Source of the DNA: Desulfolithobacter dissulfuricans
GTDB taxonomy: Bacteria; Desulfobacterota; Desulfobulbia; Desulfobulbales; Desulfobulbaceae
Assembly: GCF_025998535.1 (NCBI RefSeq)
Contig: NZ_AP024233.1
Coordinates: 3,496,001 to 3,560,000 of the forward strand
Reading direction: 5' to 3'
DNA: 64,000 nucleotides
Below are positions 54,028 to 62,739 of the stretch, piece by piece. The notes under the pieces were generated by a model. It did no database searches. It was not told where the DNA came from and worked only from the letters and a program-made list of their open reading frames with translations. Position numbers and translations under genes: made by a program. Numbering within the stretch: position 1 is the first letter of the stretch; the number at the start of each line of letters is the position of its first letter.

Positions 54028-54813
54028 TCAGTGGGCGCCGCCCTTGCCCTTGAACAGCATGCCCATCAGGAGTCCGGCCGCAATGGCGATGCAGACCGCG
54101 ATGATGCCGTACATCAGGGCGTGGTTGTAGGCCATGTTGGCGATCAGGGCCGGCATGCCGGTGAGCTCGATGGTCAGGGTCTCACCGGTCTGTCCACTGA
54201 CCCTGCCGTCACGTACCGCGTAGCACTGGACCTGATACTGGCCCGGTTTCATCTTCGGCGGTATGGTCAGGGTGGTGGAGAAGTGGCGCTCGCCGGCAGG
54301 GGTGTCGGTGTACCTGACCGTACCGGCATGGTCGTCATAGACCCCATATTTCTCCATCAGCTTGACATACTCGCCAAGGACAAAGGGTTTGTCCTCCGAG
54401 GCCGGTTCCAGGGTCACCTCCTGCTCCAGGGCCTGGTAGCCCAGCCCCAGTTCCGGTGACAGCAGTTCGCTGCCCCTGTTTTCCGGGACATAGAGCATGT
54501 ACACCGCCGGGGTGTTGCCCAGGGTGACATCGGTTTTATTCATCCACAGAAAGCCGAAGACCTTGCCCTTTTCCTTGAGATGGACGTCTTCCCTCGGGCC
54601 CATGACCCGGATCACCACGTCGGCGTCAGCCGGTACCGTGCCGCTGGCCTCAAGGGTGGTGCCGTTGTAGAATGCCGGTATCCGGATCACACTGGTCGAG
54701 AGCTCCATCTGCACCTGGTCCGCTGCCAGCACCGTGGTGGCGGAGGCCAGCAGCAGCACCAGCGCAGCGACCAGGAGAGTCGGTTTCATATAGAACAGGT
54801 TCTTTTCTTCCAT
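54028..54813 (-). CDS. TIGR02186-like (Alph_Pro_TM) membrane protein
   Basis: A 261-residue protein with an N-terminal signal sequence (about 9-30), an extracytoplasmic beta-rich region (VQMELSTSVIRIPAFYNGTTLEASGTVP) and one C-terminal membrane helix (about 232-255). This layout and the VIRVMGPRED block fit the TIGR02186/Alph_Pro_TM family, whose members are commonly next to TauE/SafE genes, as here (2-bp gap). Function unknown; probably a partner of the exporter. Strong ribosome site AAAGGAGG is inside the end of the tauE-like gene. Confidence 0.78.
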   Translation of the reverse strand: MEEKNLFYMKPTLLVAALVLLLASATTVLAADQVQMELSTSVIRIPAFYNGTTLEASGTVPADADVVIRVMGPREDVHLKEKGKVFGFLWMNKTDVTLGNTPAVYMLYVPENRGSELLSPELGLGYQALEQEVTLEPASEDKPFVLGEYVKLMEKYGVYDDHAGTVRYTDTPAGERHFSTTLTIPPKMKPGQYQVQCYAVRDGRVSGQTGETLTIELTGMPALIANMAYNHALMYGIIAVCIAIAAGLLMGMLFKGKGGAH

Positions 54814-54815
54814 GA

Positions 54816-55748
54816 TTAATGTCCTCCTTTTAAGGCAACCATGATGGACGGGGTCATCAGCAACCCGGCCATCATCTTCACGCAGACGAGCAGTACCAGA
54901 CTGGCCAGCAGGATTTTGAGCTGGTCGCCCTTGAGTACCTTGCTGATACCGGTGCCTATCTGGGCTCCGACCGTGGAGCCGAGCAGCAGCAGAACCGCGA
55001 GGACAAAGTCCACGGTATGGTTGCTGTAGGACTGCATGATAGTGACGTTGACACAGGTAAAGAGGATCTGGAAAAGGCTGGTTCCCACCACCACATGCAT
55101 GGGCATCCGCAGCAGGTAGACCATCACCGGTACCATGATGAAACCGCCGCCCACGCCCATGATGGCTGCCAGGATGCCGACCATGATGCCGAATCCCAGG
55201 GGCAGGAGGACAGATATTTCGGCTCCTGATTTCTCGAACCGGTACTGGAACGGCAGTTTTTTGAGAAAGCTGCCGCTGGAGGCCGGTTTTTCCTTCCCCG
55301 GTGTCCCGGCCGCGGCTTCCTTTCTGGCCCGGCGCAAGCCCTGCAGGCTTTCAACAAACATATAGCTGCCGACGCCGCCGAGCATGAGGACATAGGTGAT
55401 GGCAATGAGAAAATCGGCGTTGCCCATGGCCCGCAGCAGCTTGATAATCTGGACTCCCAGGGTGCCTCCGGCAATACCGCCGATCAGGAGCATGAGGCCC
55501 ATGGGGATATCCACGTTACCAAGCCGCATATGGGCCAGGGTGCCCGAAGTGGAGGCGCCGACGATCTGGTTGGAGTCCGAGGCGGCCGCCACTGTCGGCG
55601 GAATACCAAACATCATCAGCAGCGGTGTCATCAAAAAGCCGCCGCCAACGCCAAAAATTCCCGACAGCAGGCCGACAAAGCCACCCAGGCCTAAAATGAT
55701 CAGAATGTTCACACTGTTGCCGGCAATAGGTAAGTACATGTGTATCAT
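54816..55748 (-). CDS. TauE/SafE-family sulfite/organic anion exporter
   Basis: A 310-residue membrane protein with about eight helices. Family repeats: LSGIFGVGGGFLMTPLLMMFGIPP in the first half and AAIMGVGGGFIMVPVMVYLLRMP in the second. A cytoplasmic loop of about 40 residues lies between. Start at 55748 is chosen because GGAG lies 12 bases upstream; other in-frame starts are at 55739 and 55766. First recognised gene downstream of a sigma-54 promoter. Substrate may be sulfite or a sulfonate; not proven. Confidence 0.87.
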   Translation of the reverse strand: MIHMYLPIAGNSVNILIILGLGGFVGLLSGIFGVGGGFLMTPLLMMFGIPPTVAAASDSNQIVGASTSGTLAHMRLGNVDIPMGLMLLIGGIAGGTLGVQIIKLLRAMGNADFLIAITYVLMLGGVGSYMFVESLQGLRRARKEAAAGTPGKEKPASSGSFLKKLPFQYRFEKSGAEISVLLPLGFGIMVGILAAIMGVGGGFIMVPVMVYLLRMPMHVVVGTSLFQILFTCVNVTIMQSYSNHTVDFVLAVLLLLGSTVGAQIGTGISKVLKGDQLKILLASLVLLVCVKMMAGLLMTPSIMVALKGGH

Positions 55749-55861
55749 GACAAATTGAATCTCCAATACATAAGTTTGATTTCACGTGAGCAATGTCCCC
55801 TTCCTGTGGAGCCAGAGAGGAGGCCATCGCGCTGACAACCTTGTTGCGTCGCCGGCTGACG

Positions 55862-55894
55862 CTACGTGAAGTGGTCTGTTTTCTCTGCTTCCAT
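55862..55894 (-). CDS. possible 10-residue leader peptide
   Basis: A very short frame (MEAEKTDHFT) with a near-perfect ribosome site AAGGAGG six bases upstream, inside the leader between the sigma-54 promoter and the tauE-like gene. It could be a regulatory leader peptide or the residue of a lost gene. No similarity can be judged at this size. Confidence 0.3.
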   Translation of the reverse strand: MEAEKTDHFT

Positions 55895-55988
55895 TTGCTT
55901 CCTCCTTGGGGTGATATGGATAATACGTAATGTGGTGACACAACCTGGGCTGCACACTTGATGCCGGTGGGCTCTGGATAAGGCAAAT

Positions 55989-56004
55989 AGCAACCGTCGT
56001 GCCA
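55989..56004 (-). promoter_or_regulatory. sigma-54 (-24/-12) promoter
   Basis: Read on the minus strand: TGGCACG-ACGG-TTGCT, an exact match to the TGGCACG-N4-TTGCW consensus. It points toward the tauE-like gene, about 240 bp away, and lies about 140 bp from a palindromic activator site. The activator gene is directly upstream and rpoN is in the window. Confidence 0.88.
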
Positions 56005-56127
56005 TGTGGTACAGGAGGGATGGAAAAGAAGGGAGATTTCCTTGAAGTTTAATAAAAACAGTAAATTGCGAGAAAAGAAATATTGGCTGGTAATTTGGAA
56101 AACAAGGGAGGATGGGGGAGAGGGGGA

Positions 56128-56154
56128 GTTCATGTTTCAGGTTGAAACATGAAC
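56128..56154. promoter_or_regulatory. 27-bp palindrome, likely upstream activator site
   Basis: GTTCATGTTTCA (56128-56139) and TGAAACATGAAC (56143-56154) are perfect inverted repeats around GGT. Position about 140 bp upstream of the sigma-54 promoter and just after the NtrC-type gene is that of an enhancer for a dimeric activator. A TGTTTCA half site recurs at 56215-56221. Confidence 0.8.
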
Positions 56155-56218
56155 GGATTTTTCACGTTATCTTATTGGTATTATGTTGTTTTATCAGGTG
56201 CTGAGCTTGAGAGGTGTT

Positions 56219-57592
56219 TCAATGTGAACTGTCCTGGTCCGCGTTGGCGCCGGAGGCCAACCCATATTTTTTCATCCTCCGCCACAGGGTGGTGCGGGAC
56301 ATCTTGAGTATCTTGCTGGCCGCTTTCATGTTGTAGCCGGTTTTTTTGAGCACTTTCCTGATATAGCGCTTTTCCATCTCGTCCAGGGGGAGCATCTCCT
56401 GGACCAGGATATCGTCCCAGGCCAGTTCCAGCAGATGGGGTGGCAGGTCCCTGGCCGTCAGCTTGTCCGATTCGGTCAGGGCCACCGCATGCTGGATGAT
56501 GTTTTCCAGTTCACGGATGTTGCCGGGAAAATGATACTGCATCAGCAGGTTCAGGGCCTCCGGGGTGATACCCTTGATTTTCTTTTCAAAGGCCCGGTTG
56601 GATTTTTCGATGAAATGCTGCACCAGCAGGGGGATATCCTCGCGTCGTTCCACCAGGCGGGGCAGGTGGATGGAGACCACGTTGAGGCGATAGTAGAGAT
56701 CTTCCCGGAAAAGGCCTTCGCGGATCTGTTCCTGCAGGTCGCGGTTGGTGGCGGCGATGATCCGGATATTGAGATCAATGGGCCTGGTGCCGCCTACCCG
56801 CAGGACCTGGCGTTCCTGGAGGACATGGAGCAGTTTGACCTGCATGGACAGGGACATTTCACCGATTTCGTCCAGGAGTACCGTGCCGCCGGCGGCCGAT
56901 TCAAAGAGGCCGACCTTGGTCGACACCGCGCCGGTGAACGAGCCCTTTTCATGGCCGAACAGTTCGCTGCAGATGAGTTCCTCGGTGAACCCGCCGCAGT
57001 TGAAATAGACAAAGGGATGTTTTTTTCTCGGTCCCAGTTCGTGGATGGCCCGGGCGGTGAGCTGCTTGCCGGTGCCGGTCTCGGCTTCCAGCAGGACATT
57101 GCAGTTGACCTGGGCCACCTTGCGGATGGTCTCGAAGATGGCTCGCATGGACTTGGAGTTGCCGATGAAACCCGGGATCAGACAGTGCTGGTCCATCGAA
57201 CCGCGCAGGGTCCTGTTTTCCTGCCGCAGCCGGACCTTTTCCGCCGCCCGCTCGGCCATCAGGCAGATGTCATGCTTGCGGCACGGCTTGGTCAGGTAAT
57301 AAAAGGCGCCTTCCTTGGTGGCCTCCACCGCATTTTCGATGCTGCCATGGCCGGTGACGATGATAGCCTCGGTTTCCGGGCTGGTGAGCCGCAGCTGGTG
57401 CAGCACGTCCATGCCGCTGATCCCCGGGAGCTGCATGTCGATGAAGACGATATCAAAGGGATTCTCCTGCATCCGGGCGAGAAAGGGTTCACCGGCGTTG
57501 AACACTTCCACCTCGAAACCGGCCTGCTCGAGAAACCGTTTGATCATGCGCCGGGCCGTGGCCTCGTCATCGATGACAGCAATACGAATCAT
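56219..57592 (-). CDS. NtrC-family sigma-54-dependent response regulator
   Basis: A 457-residue activator: receiver (1-120, phospho-Asp 52 in FIDMQLPG), AAA+ domain (about 140-370) with Walker A ETGTGKQL, the sigma-54-contact loop GSFTGA (a common variant of GAFTGA), Walker B GGTVLLDEIGEM, and a Fis-type helix-turn-helix at the end (MKAASKILKMSRTTLWRRM). It overlaps the kinase gene by 4 bp. Predicted target: the palindrome and -24/-12 promoter right after it. Confidence 0.94.
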   Translation of the reverse strand: MIRIAVIDDEATARRMIKRFLEQAGFEVEVFNAGEPFLARMQENPFDIVFIDMQLPGISGMDVLHQLRLTSPETEAIIVTGHGSIENAVEATKEGAFYYLTKPCRKHDICLMAERAAEKVRLRQENRTLRGSMDQHCLIPGFIGNSKSMRAIFETIRKVAQVNCNVLLEAETGTGKQLTARAIHELGPRKKHPFVYFNCGGFTEELICSELFGHEKGSFTGAVSTKVGLFESAAGGTVLLDEIGEMSLSMQVKLLHVLQERQVLRVGGTRPIDLNIRIIAATNRDLQEQIREGLFREDLYYRLNVVSIHLPRLVERREDIPLLVQHFIEKSNRAFEKKIKGITPEALNLLMQYHFPGNIRELENIIQHAVALTESDKLTARDLPPHLLELAWDDILVQEMLPLDEMEKRYIRKVLKKTGYNMKAASKILKMSRTTLWRRMKKYGLASGANADQDSSH

Positions 57593-59043
57593 GCTTTGTT
57601 GTCCTGTTCTTCCCTGTAACAGGGCAGGTAGACTGAAAAAGTGGTGCCCTTGCCCTGCTTGCTGGAGACCTCGATATAGCCGCCATGCCGTTTGACAATG
57701 CCATAGACAATGGCCAGTCCCAGCCCGGTACCCTTGCCGGCCTCCTTGGTGGTGAAGAAGGGGTCGAAAATCTGGTCGATGGCCTCCGGCGGGATGCCGG
57801 GTCCGGTGTCTGTCACGTCCACCCGGATCATGTCGTTATCCGCCCGCCTGGCCCGCAGGGTGATGGAGCCGTTTTCGTCCATGGCCTGTTCGGCGTTGAT
57901 CAGCAGGTTGAGGAAGACCTGCTGCAGCTTGTTGATGTCGCCCTTGATCCGGGGCAGCATGTCCTCGATGTCCTTGGTCAGGGTGATGTTGTGGATGCGC
58001 AGTTCGTTGTCGATGAGATCAACGGTCTTGTGGAGCACATAATCCAGGTGGAGGGGCTGCATCTCCGGCGGCTGGACCCGGGAGAAGTCGAGCAGGTTCT
58101 TGACGATCTTGCTGGCCCGCTCGGTCTGGGCCATGATGTCCTCCAGGATCTCCATCTGCTCTTCCCTGTCCAGGGCGTCATACTCTTCCAGCAGGGTATC
58201 CGTTGACAGGGAGATGTTGTTGAGCGGGTTGTTGAGCTCATGGGCGATACCCGAGGAAAAGGTCCCGATGGAGGCCAGCTTCTTGGACTGGAGCAACTCC
58301 TCCTGCTTTTCCTCCAGAGCCACGGCCATCCTGTTGAAGCCTTCGATCAGCTCGGAGATCTCATCCCTTTCGTCCTGAACTTCCTTGATGGGGGTGAAGT
58401 TGCCCTTCTGCAACTCGGCCGTGGCCTTCTGGACAGAGGAGAGACGGTTGAGGACGTTTCTGGTCTGAAAATACATGGTCAGAACACTGCCCAGCACCAG
58501 GGCGGCCGGGACAAAGGTGTACCAGAACAGCAGTTCCCGCAACCCCCGGGAGAGGTTCTCCCGCTTGATGCCGACCAGCTCCGAGGCGGTGTCGGCCAGG
58601 GCCTTGCCGTGCATGCGCAGGACTTCGCTTTCGCTTTTGGCCAGCACCATGCTCTTGTCCTCTTCCTTGGGCCAGTGCTTGAATATCTTTTCATAGTCCA
58701 GATAATGCTGCCGGAACTGCCTGTACCTCTCCATGCCGATCAGCTTCGTAATCTTCGGTCCCAGCACGGCGATGTTTTCTTCTATCTTGTCCAGGTAGAG
58801 GCCGGCATTTTCCACGTTGTCGCTGCCCACCCCCAGCAGGATATCCTTTTCATAGCGGCGCAGTTCCAGGATGTCGCGCAGCAGGTCGTCGAACTGCTCC
58901 ATGGTGATCAGCTTGTTCTCCAGGGAGACAATCTGGAACGAGTAGAGGGAGATCAGCATGAGAATGAAGGTAAAGGCAAGATAGTTGAGCAGGATCAACC
59001 GCTGTCGTATGGTGCATTTGCTGATCAGGCATCGAAGTTTCAT
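57589..59043 (-). CDS. membrane sensor histidine kinase
   Basis: A 484-residue kinase: helix 1 (about 16-38), extracytoplasmic sensor (about 39-172, helical, 4HB-like), helix 2 (about 173-193), HAMP, then HisKA with His 268 in [12 protein letters not shown] and an ATPase domain with [32 protein letters not shown]. This is the NtrB/ZraS-type arrangement. Signal unknown. It pairs with the adjacent NtrC-type regulator. Confidence 0.92.
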   Translation of the reverse strand: MKLRCLISKCTIRQRLILLNYLAFTFILMLISLYSFQIVSLENKLITMEQFDDLLRDILELRRYEKDILLGVGSDNVENAGLYLDKIEENIAVLGPKITKLIGMERYRQFRQHYLDYEKIFKHWPKEEDKSMVLAKSESEVLRMHGKALADTASELVGIKRENLSRGLRELLFWYTFVPAALVLGSVLTMYFQTRNVLNRLSSVQKATAELQKGNFTPIKEVQDERDEISELIEGFNRMAVALEEKQEELLQSKKLASIGTFSSGIAHELNNPLNNISLSTDTLLEEYDALDREEQMEILEDIMAQTERASKIVKNLLDFSRVQPPEMQPLHLDYVLHKTVDLIDNELRIHNITLTKDIEDMLPRIKGDINKLQQVFLNLLINAEQAMDENGSITLRARRADNDMIRVDVTDTGPGIPPEAIDQIFDPFFTTKEAGKGTGLGLAIVYGIVKRHGGYIEVSSKQGKGTTFSVYLPCYREEQDNKA

Positions 59044-59291
59044 CGGAATACTCCTGGTTAAGCCCCTGCCGGGGATTTATGGCCGGTACATGAAGGATGG
59101 ACAGAAGGTCCTGCCGCCACGGACATGGTCCCTGCGCCCGTGGCCCGCTCCGCCTGCAGGAAAGACATAGTAGCACAGAGTGGAGGCCAGGGCAAATCAC
59201 CCTCATGCAGGAACCCGGCGATGCGGTCCCTCGCAGGAATATCATTGTCAGGCGCCGTCCCTCACAAATCGCTGTCAGGGCGTCGGGGCAC

Positions 59292-59338
59292 AAAAAAAAA
59301 GCAGTGGTACCGCCAGAAGCGATCGCACCGCTTTTTTC
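59292..59338. terminator. possible bidirectional terminator
   Basis: A run of nine A then GCAGTGG is mirrored by GCACCGC then six T, about 11 of 13 positions pairing. It could stop transcripts from either side. Confidence 0.4.
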
Positions 59339-59476
59339 TTAACCCGCCGAACAACAACCACTCAAGATACGCGTCTGCAGGCCACAGGTAATAAACCTCG
59401 TGCTTGCGGCATCACGCAGGTGACCGGGCAAGCGGTACCAGGGGGAAACGTTCATCGCAGGAGCGGAGGAACGAGA

Positions 59477-59545
59477 ATGTTCGGGCTGTTTTTATTGCTG
59501 CCAGGCTCCGTGGCGCCAGGCGTTGCTATCTTCTCATCAAGCTGA
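59477..59545 (+). CDS. possible 22-residue hydrophobic peptide
   Basis: MFGLFLLLPGSVAPGVAIFSSS with ribosome site GGAGGAACGAGA before ATG. Could be a small membrane peptide; no partner gene, no similarity judged. Confidence 0.25.
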   Translation: MFGLFLLLPGSVAPGVAIFSSS

Positions 59546-59669
59546 GATTCGGTGACAACCAGAAACCGGGGAGGACGTGATCCAGGATTTTATTGTGGAC
59601 TGGTCGTAATCCCCTCTGATCGGGGCATTGTCCAGAACATAAGGAAAAATAAATCTGATCCCTTTTTCT

Positions 59670-59957
59670 CTATTCTTTTGCAAAATACTTCACTCCTCGA
59701 ATACCTTTGAAATCTGAATCCATCGTCCAGAGGGTCGCCTCATACTTTCTGGCTGTTGCCAGAATAATGCTGTCCGCCATCGGCAGGTTATGAGTCATGC
59801 CAAGTTTTGAAGCAGTCATAGCGAGTGAAGTAGTAAGATCAATGACATTGCCTTTCTGCATTGCGGCGACAGCCAGCAGGGCTTCATTTTCTGTAGATTC
59901 ACGCAATACAACCTTGAAAACCCCATAAATTGATATTGTCGGAACGACCAGGGTGGA
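59670..59957 (-). pseudogene. VapC-like PIN-domain toxin, N-terminus lost
   Basis: About 95 codons match the C-terminal two thirds of VapC: TLVVPTISIYGVFKVVLRE, NVIDLTTSLAMTASKLG, LPMADSIILATARKYEATLWTMDSDFKGIRGVKYF. The last two acidic PIN residues (ADS, TMDSDF) are present but the first (N-terminal VDSS-type) Asp is missing because a transposase tail replaces the beginning. No antitoxin gene is upstream. The frame is open from the transposase part right through. Confidence 0.7.
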
Positions 59958-60203
59958 GGGTACGCAGAAGAACCTCTTTATACTCAGATCTTGCTTGATC
60001 CATTTGAAAAACAGCTCGACCTGCCATCGACTGCGATACAATACTTTTCGTCCCAATTCAAAGCAGAAGTTGATGGAGCAGGTGCGCGAGGTATGGTAAC
60101 TCGTCACAGGCCCCCATCTTCGAAGTCTCCGCTTATCTGATCGGTCGCGTCTGCCCGCATAGGGGGCTATAGCGGACAGCCACGACTGCACAAATCTTGG
60201 CAC
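59958..60203 (-). pseudogene. IS4-family transposase C-terminal remnant
   Basis: Codons for LYRSRWQVELFFKWIKQDL-IKRFF are the diagnostic YREK-region of IS4/ISDvu-type transposases (Y..R..E......K). The rest of the transposase upstream is unrecognisable. It runs in frame into the PIN domain fragment. Confidence 0.65.
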
Positions 60204-60217
60204 CTGAGACGAGTTAC
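60096..60217. repeat. 122-bp segment with 10-bp inverted ends
   Basis: GTAACTCGTC at 60096-60105 and GACGAGTTAC at 60208-60217. It overlaps the transposase-remnant part of the frame. Possibly a small palindromic element inserted in the decayed IS. Confidence 0.4.
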
Positions 60218-60482
60218 ATTTTTTCCCTGGAAATATCGGCCTGGTGCGTACCCTGTGATCAGTAACGAGAGATCAGGCCGACGAAGATAGCTGTTCATGT
60301 TCAGGGCGGGTATTGCGGGGTTGCTTTTTTTCTCTTTTGCCATGATACTTTCAAGTAAATTAGATTTGAGGCTCCGTTGCAAGGCTATCGTCTTGATTTA
60401 GCAGGTCTTTTTCTTCTGTTTATTCCGGTTTGGGAGAGGTCGGCTCCAAAATGATTGGGGCCCAAAGGTTTGAGGGGAATCT
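60218..60482. other. decayed DNA upstream of radA
   Basis: A minus-strand frame (about 60167-60382) reads MAKEKKSNPAIPALNMNSYLR and has no recognised family. Probably debris of the IS insertion. The radA promoter should lie in 60350-60470 but no clear box was found. Confidence 0.35.
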
Positions 60483-61847
60483 GTGGCATCTGGAAAAGAG
60501 CAGCTGGTGTTTATCTGCGGGCAGTGCGGGTACGAGAGCCGCAAATGGCTGGGGCGCTGTCCTGACTGCGGGGAGTGGGGGTCGCTTGCCGAGGAGCGGC
60601 GGCCGGGCAAGGTCCGGAAGACACAGCGGAGCCAGGCATCCGTGCAGCCTCTCACCGAGGCCGTGCCCGGCGAGCAGGGGCGGCTGGTGACCGGGATCGG
60701 CGAGCTGGACCGGGTTCTGGGCGGCGGGATCGTCCCCGGTTCTCTGGTGCTCATCGGTGGTGATCCGGGTATCGGCAAGTCGACGCTTATCCTGCAGCTC
60801 CTGTCCGCCCTGGCCCGGGTGGGGAGGGTGCTGTACGTGACCGGCGAGGAATCGGCCCGCCAGATCCGCATGCGGGCCGACCGGCTGCGTATATGCGACG
60901 AGACCATTTTGCTGGCCACGGAAAACTGCGTCGAATCGATCACCGACATGGCCCGGGACACCAGGCCTCTGCTGCTGGCGGTGGATTCCATCCAGACCAT
61001 GTACTCCGAGGAGGTGGGGTCGGCCCCGGGCTCGGTGACCCAGGTGCGCGAATCCACGGCCCGGCTGCTCACCCTGGCCAAGTCTTCCGGCCTGCCGGTG
61101 ATCCTCATTGGCCACGTGACCAAGGACGGATCGCTTGCCGGCCCCCGAGTGCTCGAGCACATGGTGGACACGGTGCTCTATTTCGAGGGGGACCGGGGCC
61201 AGGTGTTCCGGATTCTGCGCACGGTCAAGAACCGGTTCGGGTCCACCAACGAGATCGGGGTGTTCGAGATGAAGGAGAGCGGCCTGGCCGAAGTGGACAA
61301 TCCCTCGGCCCTGTTCCTGGCCGAGCGGCCGGTGAATGTGCCCGGATCGGTGGTACTGCCGTCGGTGGAAGGCACCCGGCCCATCCTGGTGGAGGTCCAG
61401 GCGCTGGTCAGTCCGTCCAGCCTGGGTACGGCCCGGCGGACAGCCATCGGCGCCGATCCCCAGCGCCTCGCCCTGCTGACGGCGGTGCTGGAAAAGAAAA
61501 TAGGCGTCACCCTGTTTGACCATGACATCTTTCTGAACATTGCCGGCGGGATCCGCATCGACGAGCCGGCCCTGGATCTCGGCATGGTGGTGGCCCTGCT
61601 GTCCAGTTTCTATGAAAAGACCATTGACCCGGCCACCGTGGTCTGTGGCGAGGTGGGGCTGGCCGGAGAGATCCGGGCCGTGGGTCAGATGGACCTCCGG
61701 CTGCGCGAGGCCGAGCGGCTGGGCTTCAAGACCTTTCTCCTGCCCGCCTCCTCCACCCGTCAACTGGAGGGCAAGGTGGTGGATGGTATCGATCTGGTCG
61801 GGGTGCGAACCGTCCAGGATATTGTCAGCGAGCTGTTCACCGGGTAG
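60483..61847 (+). CDS. radA: DNA repair protein RadA
   Basis: A 454-residue RecA-like ATPase that helps branch migration in recombination repair. C4 zinc finger CGQCGYESRKWLGRCPDCG (about 12-30), Walker A GDPGIGKST (about 93-101), the RadA-specific KNRFGSTNEIG (about 249-259), and a C-terminal Lon-like domain with DLGMVVALLSS, GEVGLAGEIRAV. GTG start at 60483 follows GAGGGG. Complete length. Confidence 0.96.
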   Translation: MASGKEQLVFICGQCGYESRKWLGRCPDCGEWGSLAEERRPGKVRKTQRSQASVQPLTEAVPGEQGRLVTGIGELDRVLGGGIVPGSLVLIGGDPGIGKSTLILQLLSALARVGRVLYVTGEESARQIRMRADRLRICDETILLATENCVESITDMARDTRPLLLAVDSIQTMYSEEVGSAPGSVTQVRESTARLLTLAKSSGLPVILIGHVTKDGSLAGPRVLEHMVDTVLYFEGDRGQVFRILRTVKNRFGSTNEIGVFEMKESGLAEVDNPSALFLAERPVNVPGSVVLPSVEGTRPILVEVQALVSPSSLGTARRTAIGADPQRLALLTAVLEKKIGVTLFDHDIFLNIAGGIRIDEPALDLGMVVALLSSFYEKTIDPATVVCGEVGLAGEIRAVGQMDLRLREAERLGFKTFLLPASSTRQLEGKVVDGIDLVGVRTVQDIVSELFTG

Positions 61848-61945
61848 AGAAGAGAAGAATGCGTTGCGGGTCCAGCCACCTCTTTCTTGTTGCCCGTCCA
61901 CCCCTGATCCGATACAGTTGCAAAAATTCTTATTTGAGGAGATCA

Positions 61946-62533
61946 ATGGATTTCGGCTATCACATGGAGCGGGCCTGGCAGGTGTTTGCCCGCTTTCTCC
62001 CCTCGGTGCTGCTCCTGACCCTGGCGCTCATCGGGATGAGCATGATCACCCTTGGTATCATGGCCCCGGTATGCACGGCCGGGTACATGCAGTCGCTGCT
62101 GCTGGCCCTGCGCGAGGACCGCAGGCCCGAGGTCCGGGATCTTTTTTCCCAGATGCGTCTCTTCTTTCCCCTGCTCGGGTTCGGTATTCTGGTGACCCTG
62201 GTCCTTCTGACCAGTTTTGCCCTGCTGGTTCTGCTCGGTCTGCTGGCCATGGTGGCGGTGAGTTTTGCCTGTCTTTACCTGGTCCCCCTGATGACCGACC
62301 GGAACATGGGGCTTTTCGAGGCCCTGGCCGAATCCTGGCGCATGGCGGTGCAGAAGCCGCTGGCCGAGCAGTTTGCCGTGGTGGCTGTCTACGTGGTTCT
62401 GACCTCCATCGGCAACTCCACCGGCCTGGGCGCGCTTTTTACCCAGCCCTTTGCCACCCTGTTTGTCCTGTCCGTGTACGAGGTCAAGCGGCGGCGTCTA
62501 CTGCCGGAGCCGCCCCCACCTCCGATCCCCTGA
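61946..62533 (+). CDS. hypothetical membrane protein
   Basis: A 195-residue inner-membrane protein with about five hydrophobic segments (LLLTLALIGMSMITLGIM, GFGILVTLVLLTSFALLVLL and others) and a proline-rich tail (LPEPPPPPIP). The central DLFSQMRLFFPLLGFGIL stretch resembles proteins loosely called DUF4013/Yip1-like, but I do not assign a family. Start at 61946 has TTGAGGAG upstream. It follows radA by 98 bp. Confidence 0.65.
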   Translation: MDFGYHMERAWQVFARFLPSVLLLTLALIGMSMITLGIMAPVCTAGYMQSLLLALREDRRPEVRDLFSQMRLFFPLLGFGILVTLVLLTSFALLVLLGLLAMVAVSFACLYLVPLMTDRNMGLFEALAESWRMAVQKPLAEQFAVVAVYVVLTSIGNSTGLGALFTQPFATLFVLSVYEVKRRRLLPEPPPPPIP

Positions 62534-62543
62534 ATATTTTTTT

Positions 62544-62715
62544 ATGATTACCACTGAAATTCAGCCACCGATGGATGAAGGTGTCGGCCTCACTTGTTGC
62601 ACGGGTGTCTGTGGCCTGGATGGCCACAGTCAAGCCCCCAGGGACGGGTTTATGGCGTCCCGTGAAACAAGTGAGACCGACACCGATTTCAATGCTGAAG
62701 ATTGATGGTAATCAG
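62544..62715. repeat. palindromic mobile repeat, intact copy
   Basis: Core 62546-62713 begins GATTACCA and ends TGGTAATC, and the halves pair over most of their length (GGTGTCGG..CTCACTTGTT..CACGGG with its complement). Flanks ATATTTTTTT (62534-62543) and ATACGTTTTT (62716-62725) are 8/10 matching direct repeats, a decayed target duplication of the same length and spacing as at copy 1. No coding capacity. Confidence 0.85.
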
Positions 62716-62739
62716 ATACGTTTTTGAACTGGTACCACT

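Larger units (their letters stand above)
59044..59669. other. 626-bp non-coding stretch
   Basis: Beyond the possible terminator and small frame annotated separately at 59292-59338 and 59477-59545, I see no supported gene. It must hold the kinase promoter at its left end. Several plus-strand open frames of 60-120 codons here have no similarity and poor starts. Confidence 0.45.

Noticed and set aside
62545-62705. A short protein read through the palindromic repeat (MITTEIQP...)
   Set aside because: The frame is the sequence of the repeat itself, recurs wherever the repeat is, and is broken in other copies.
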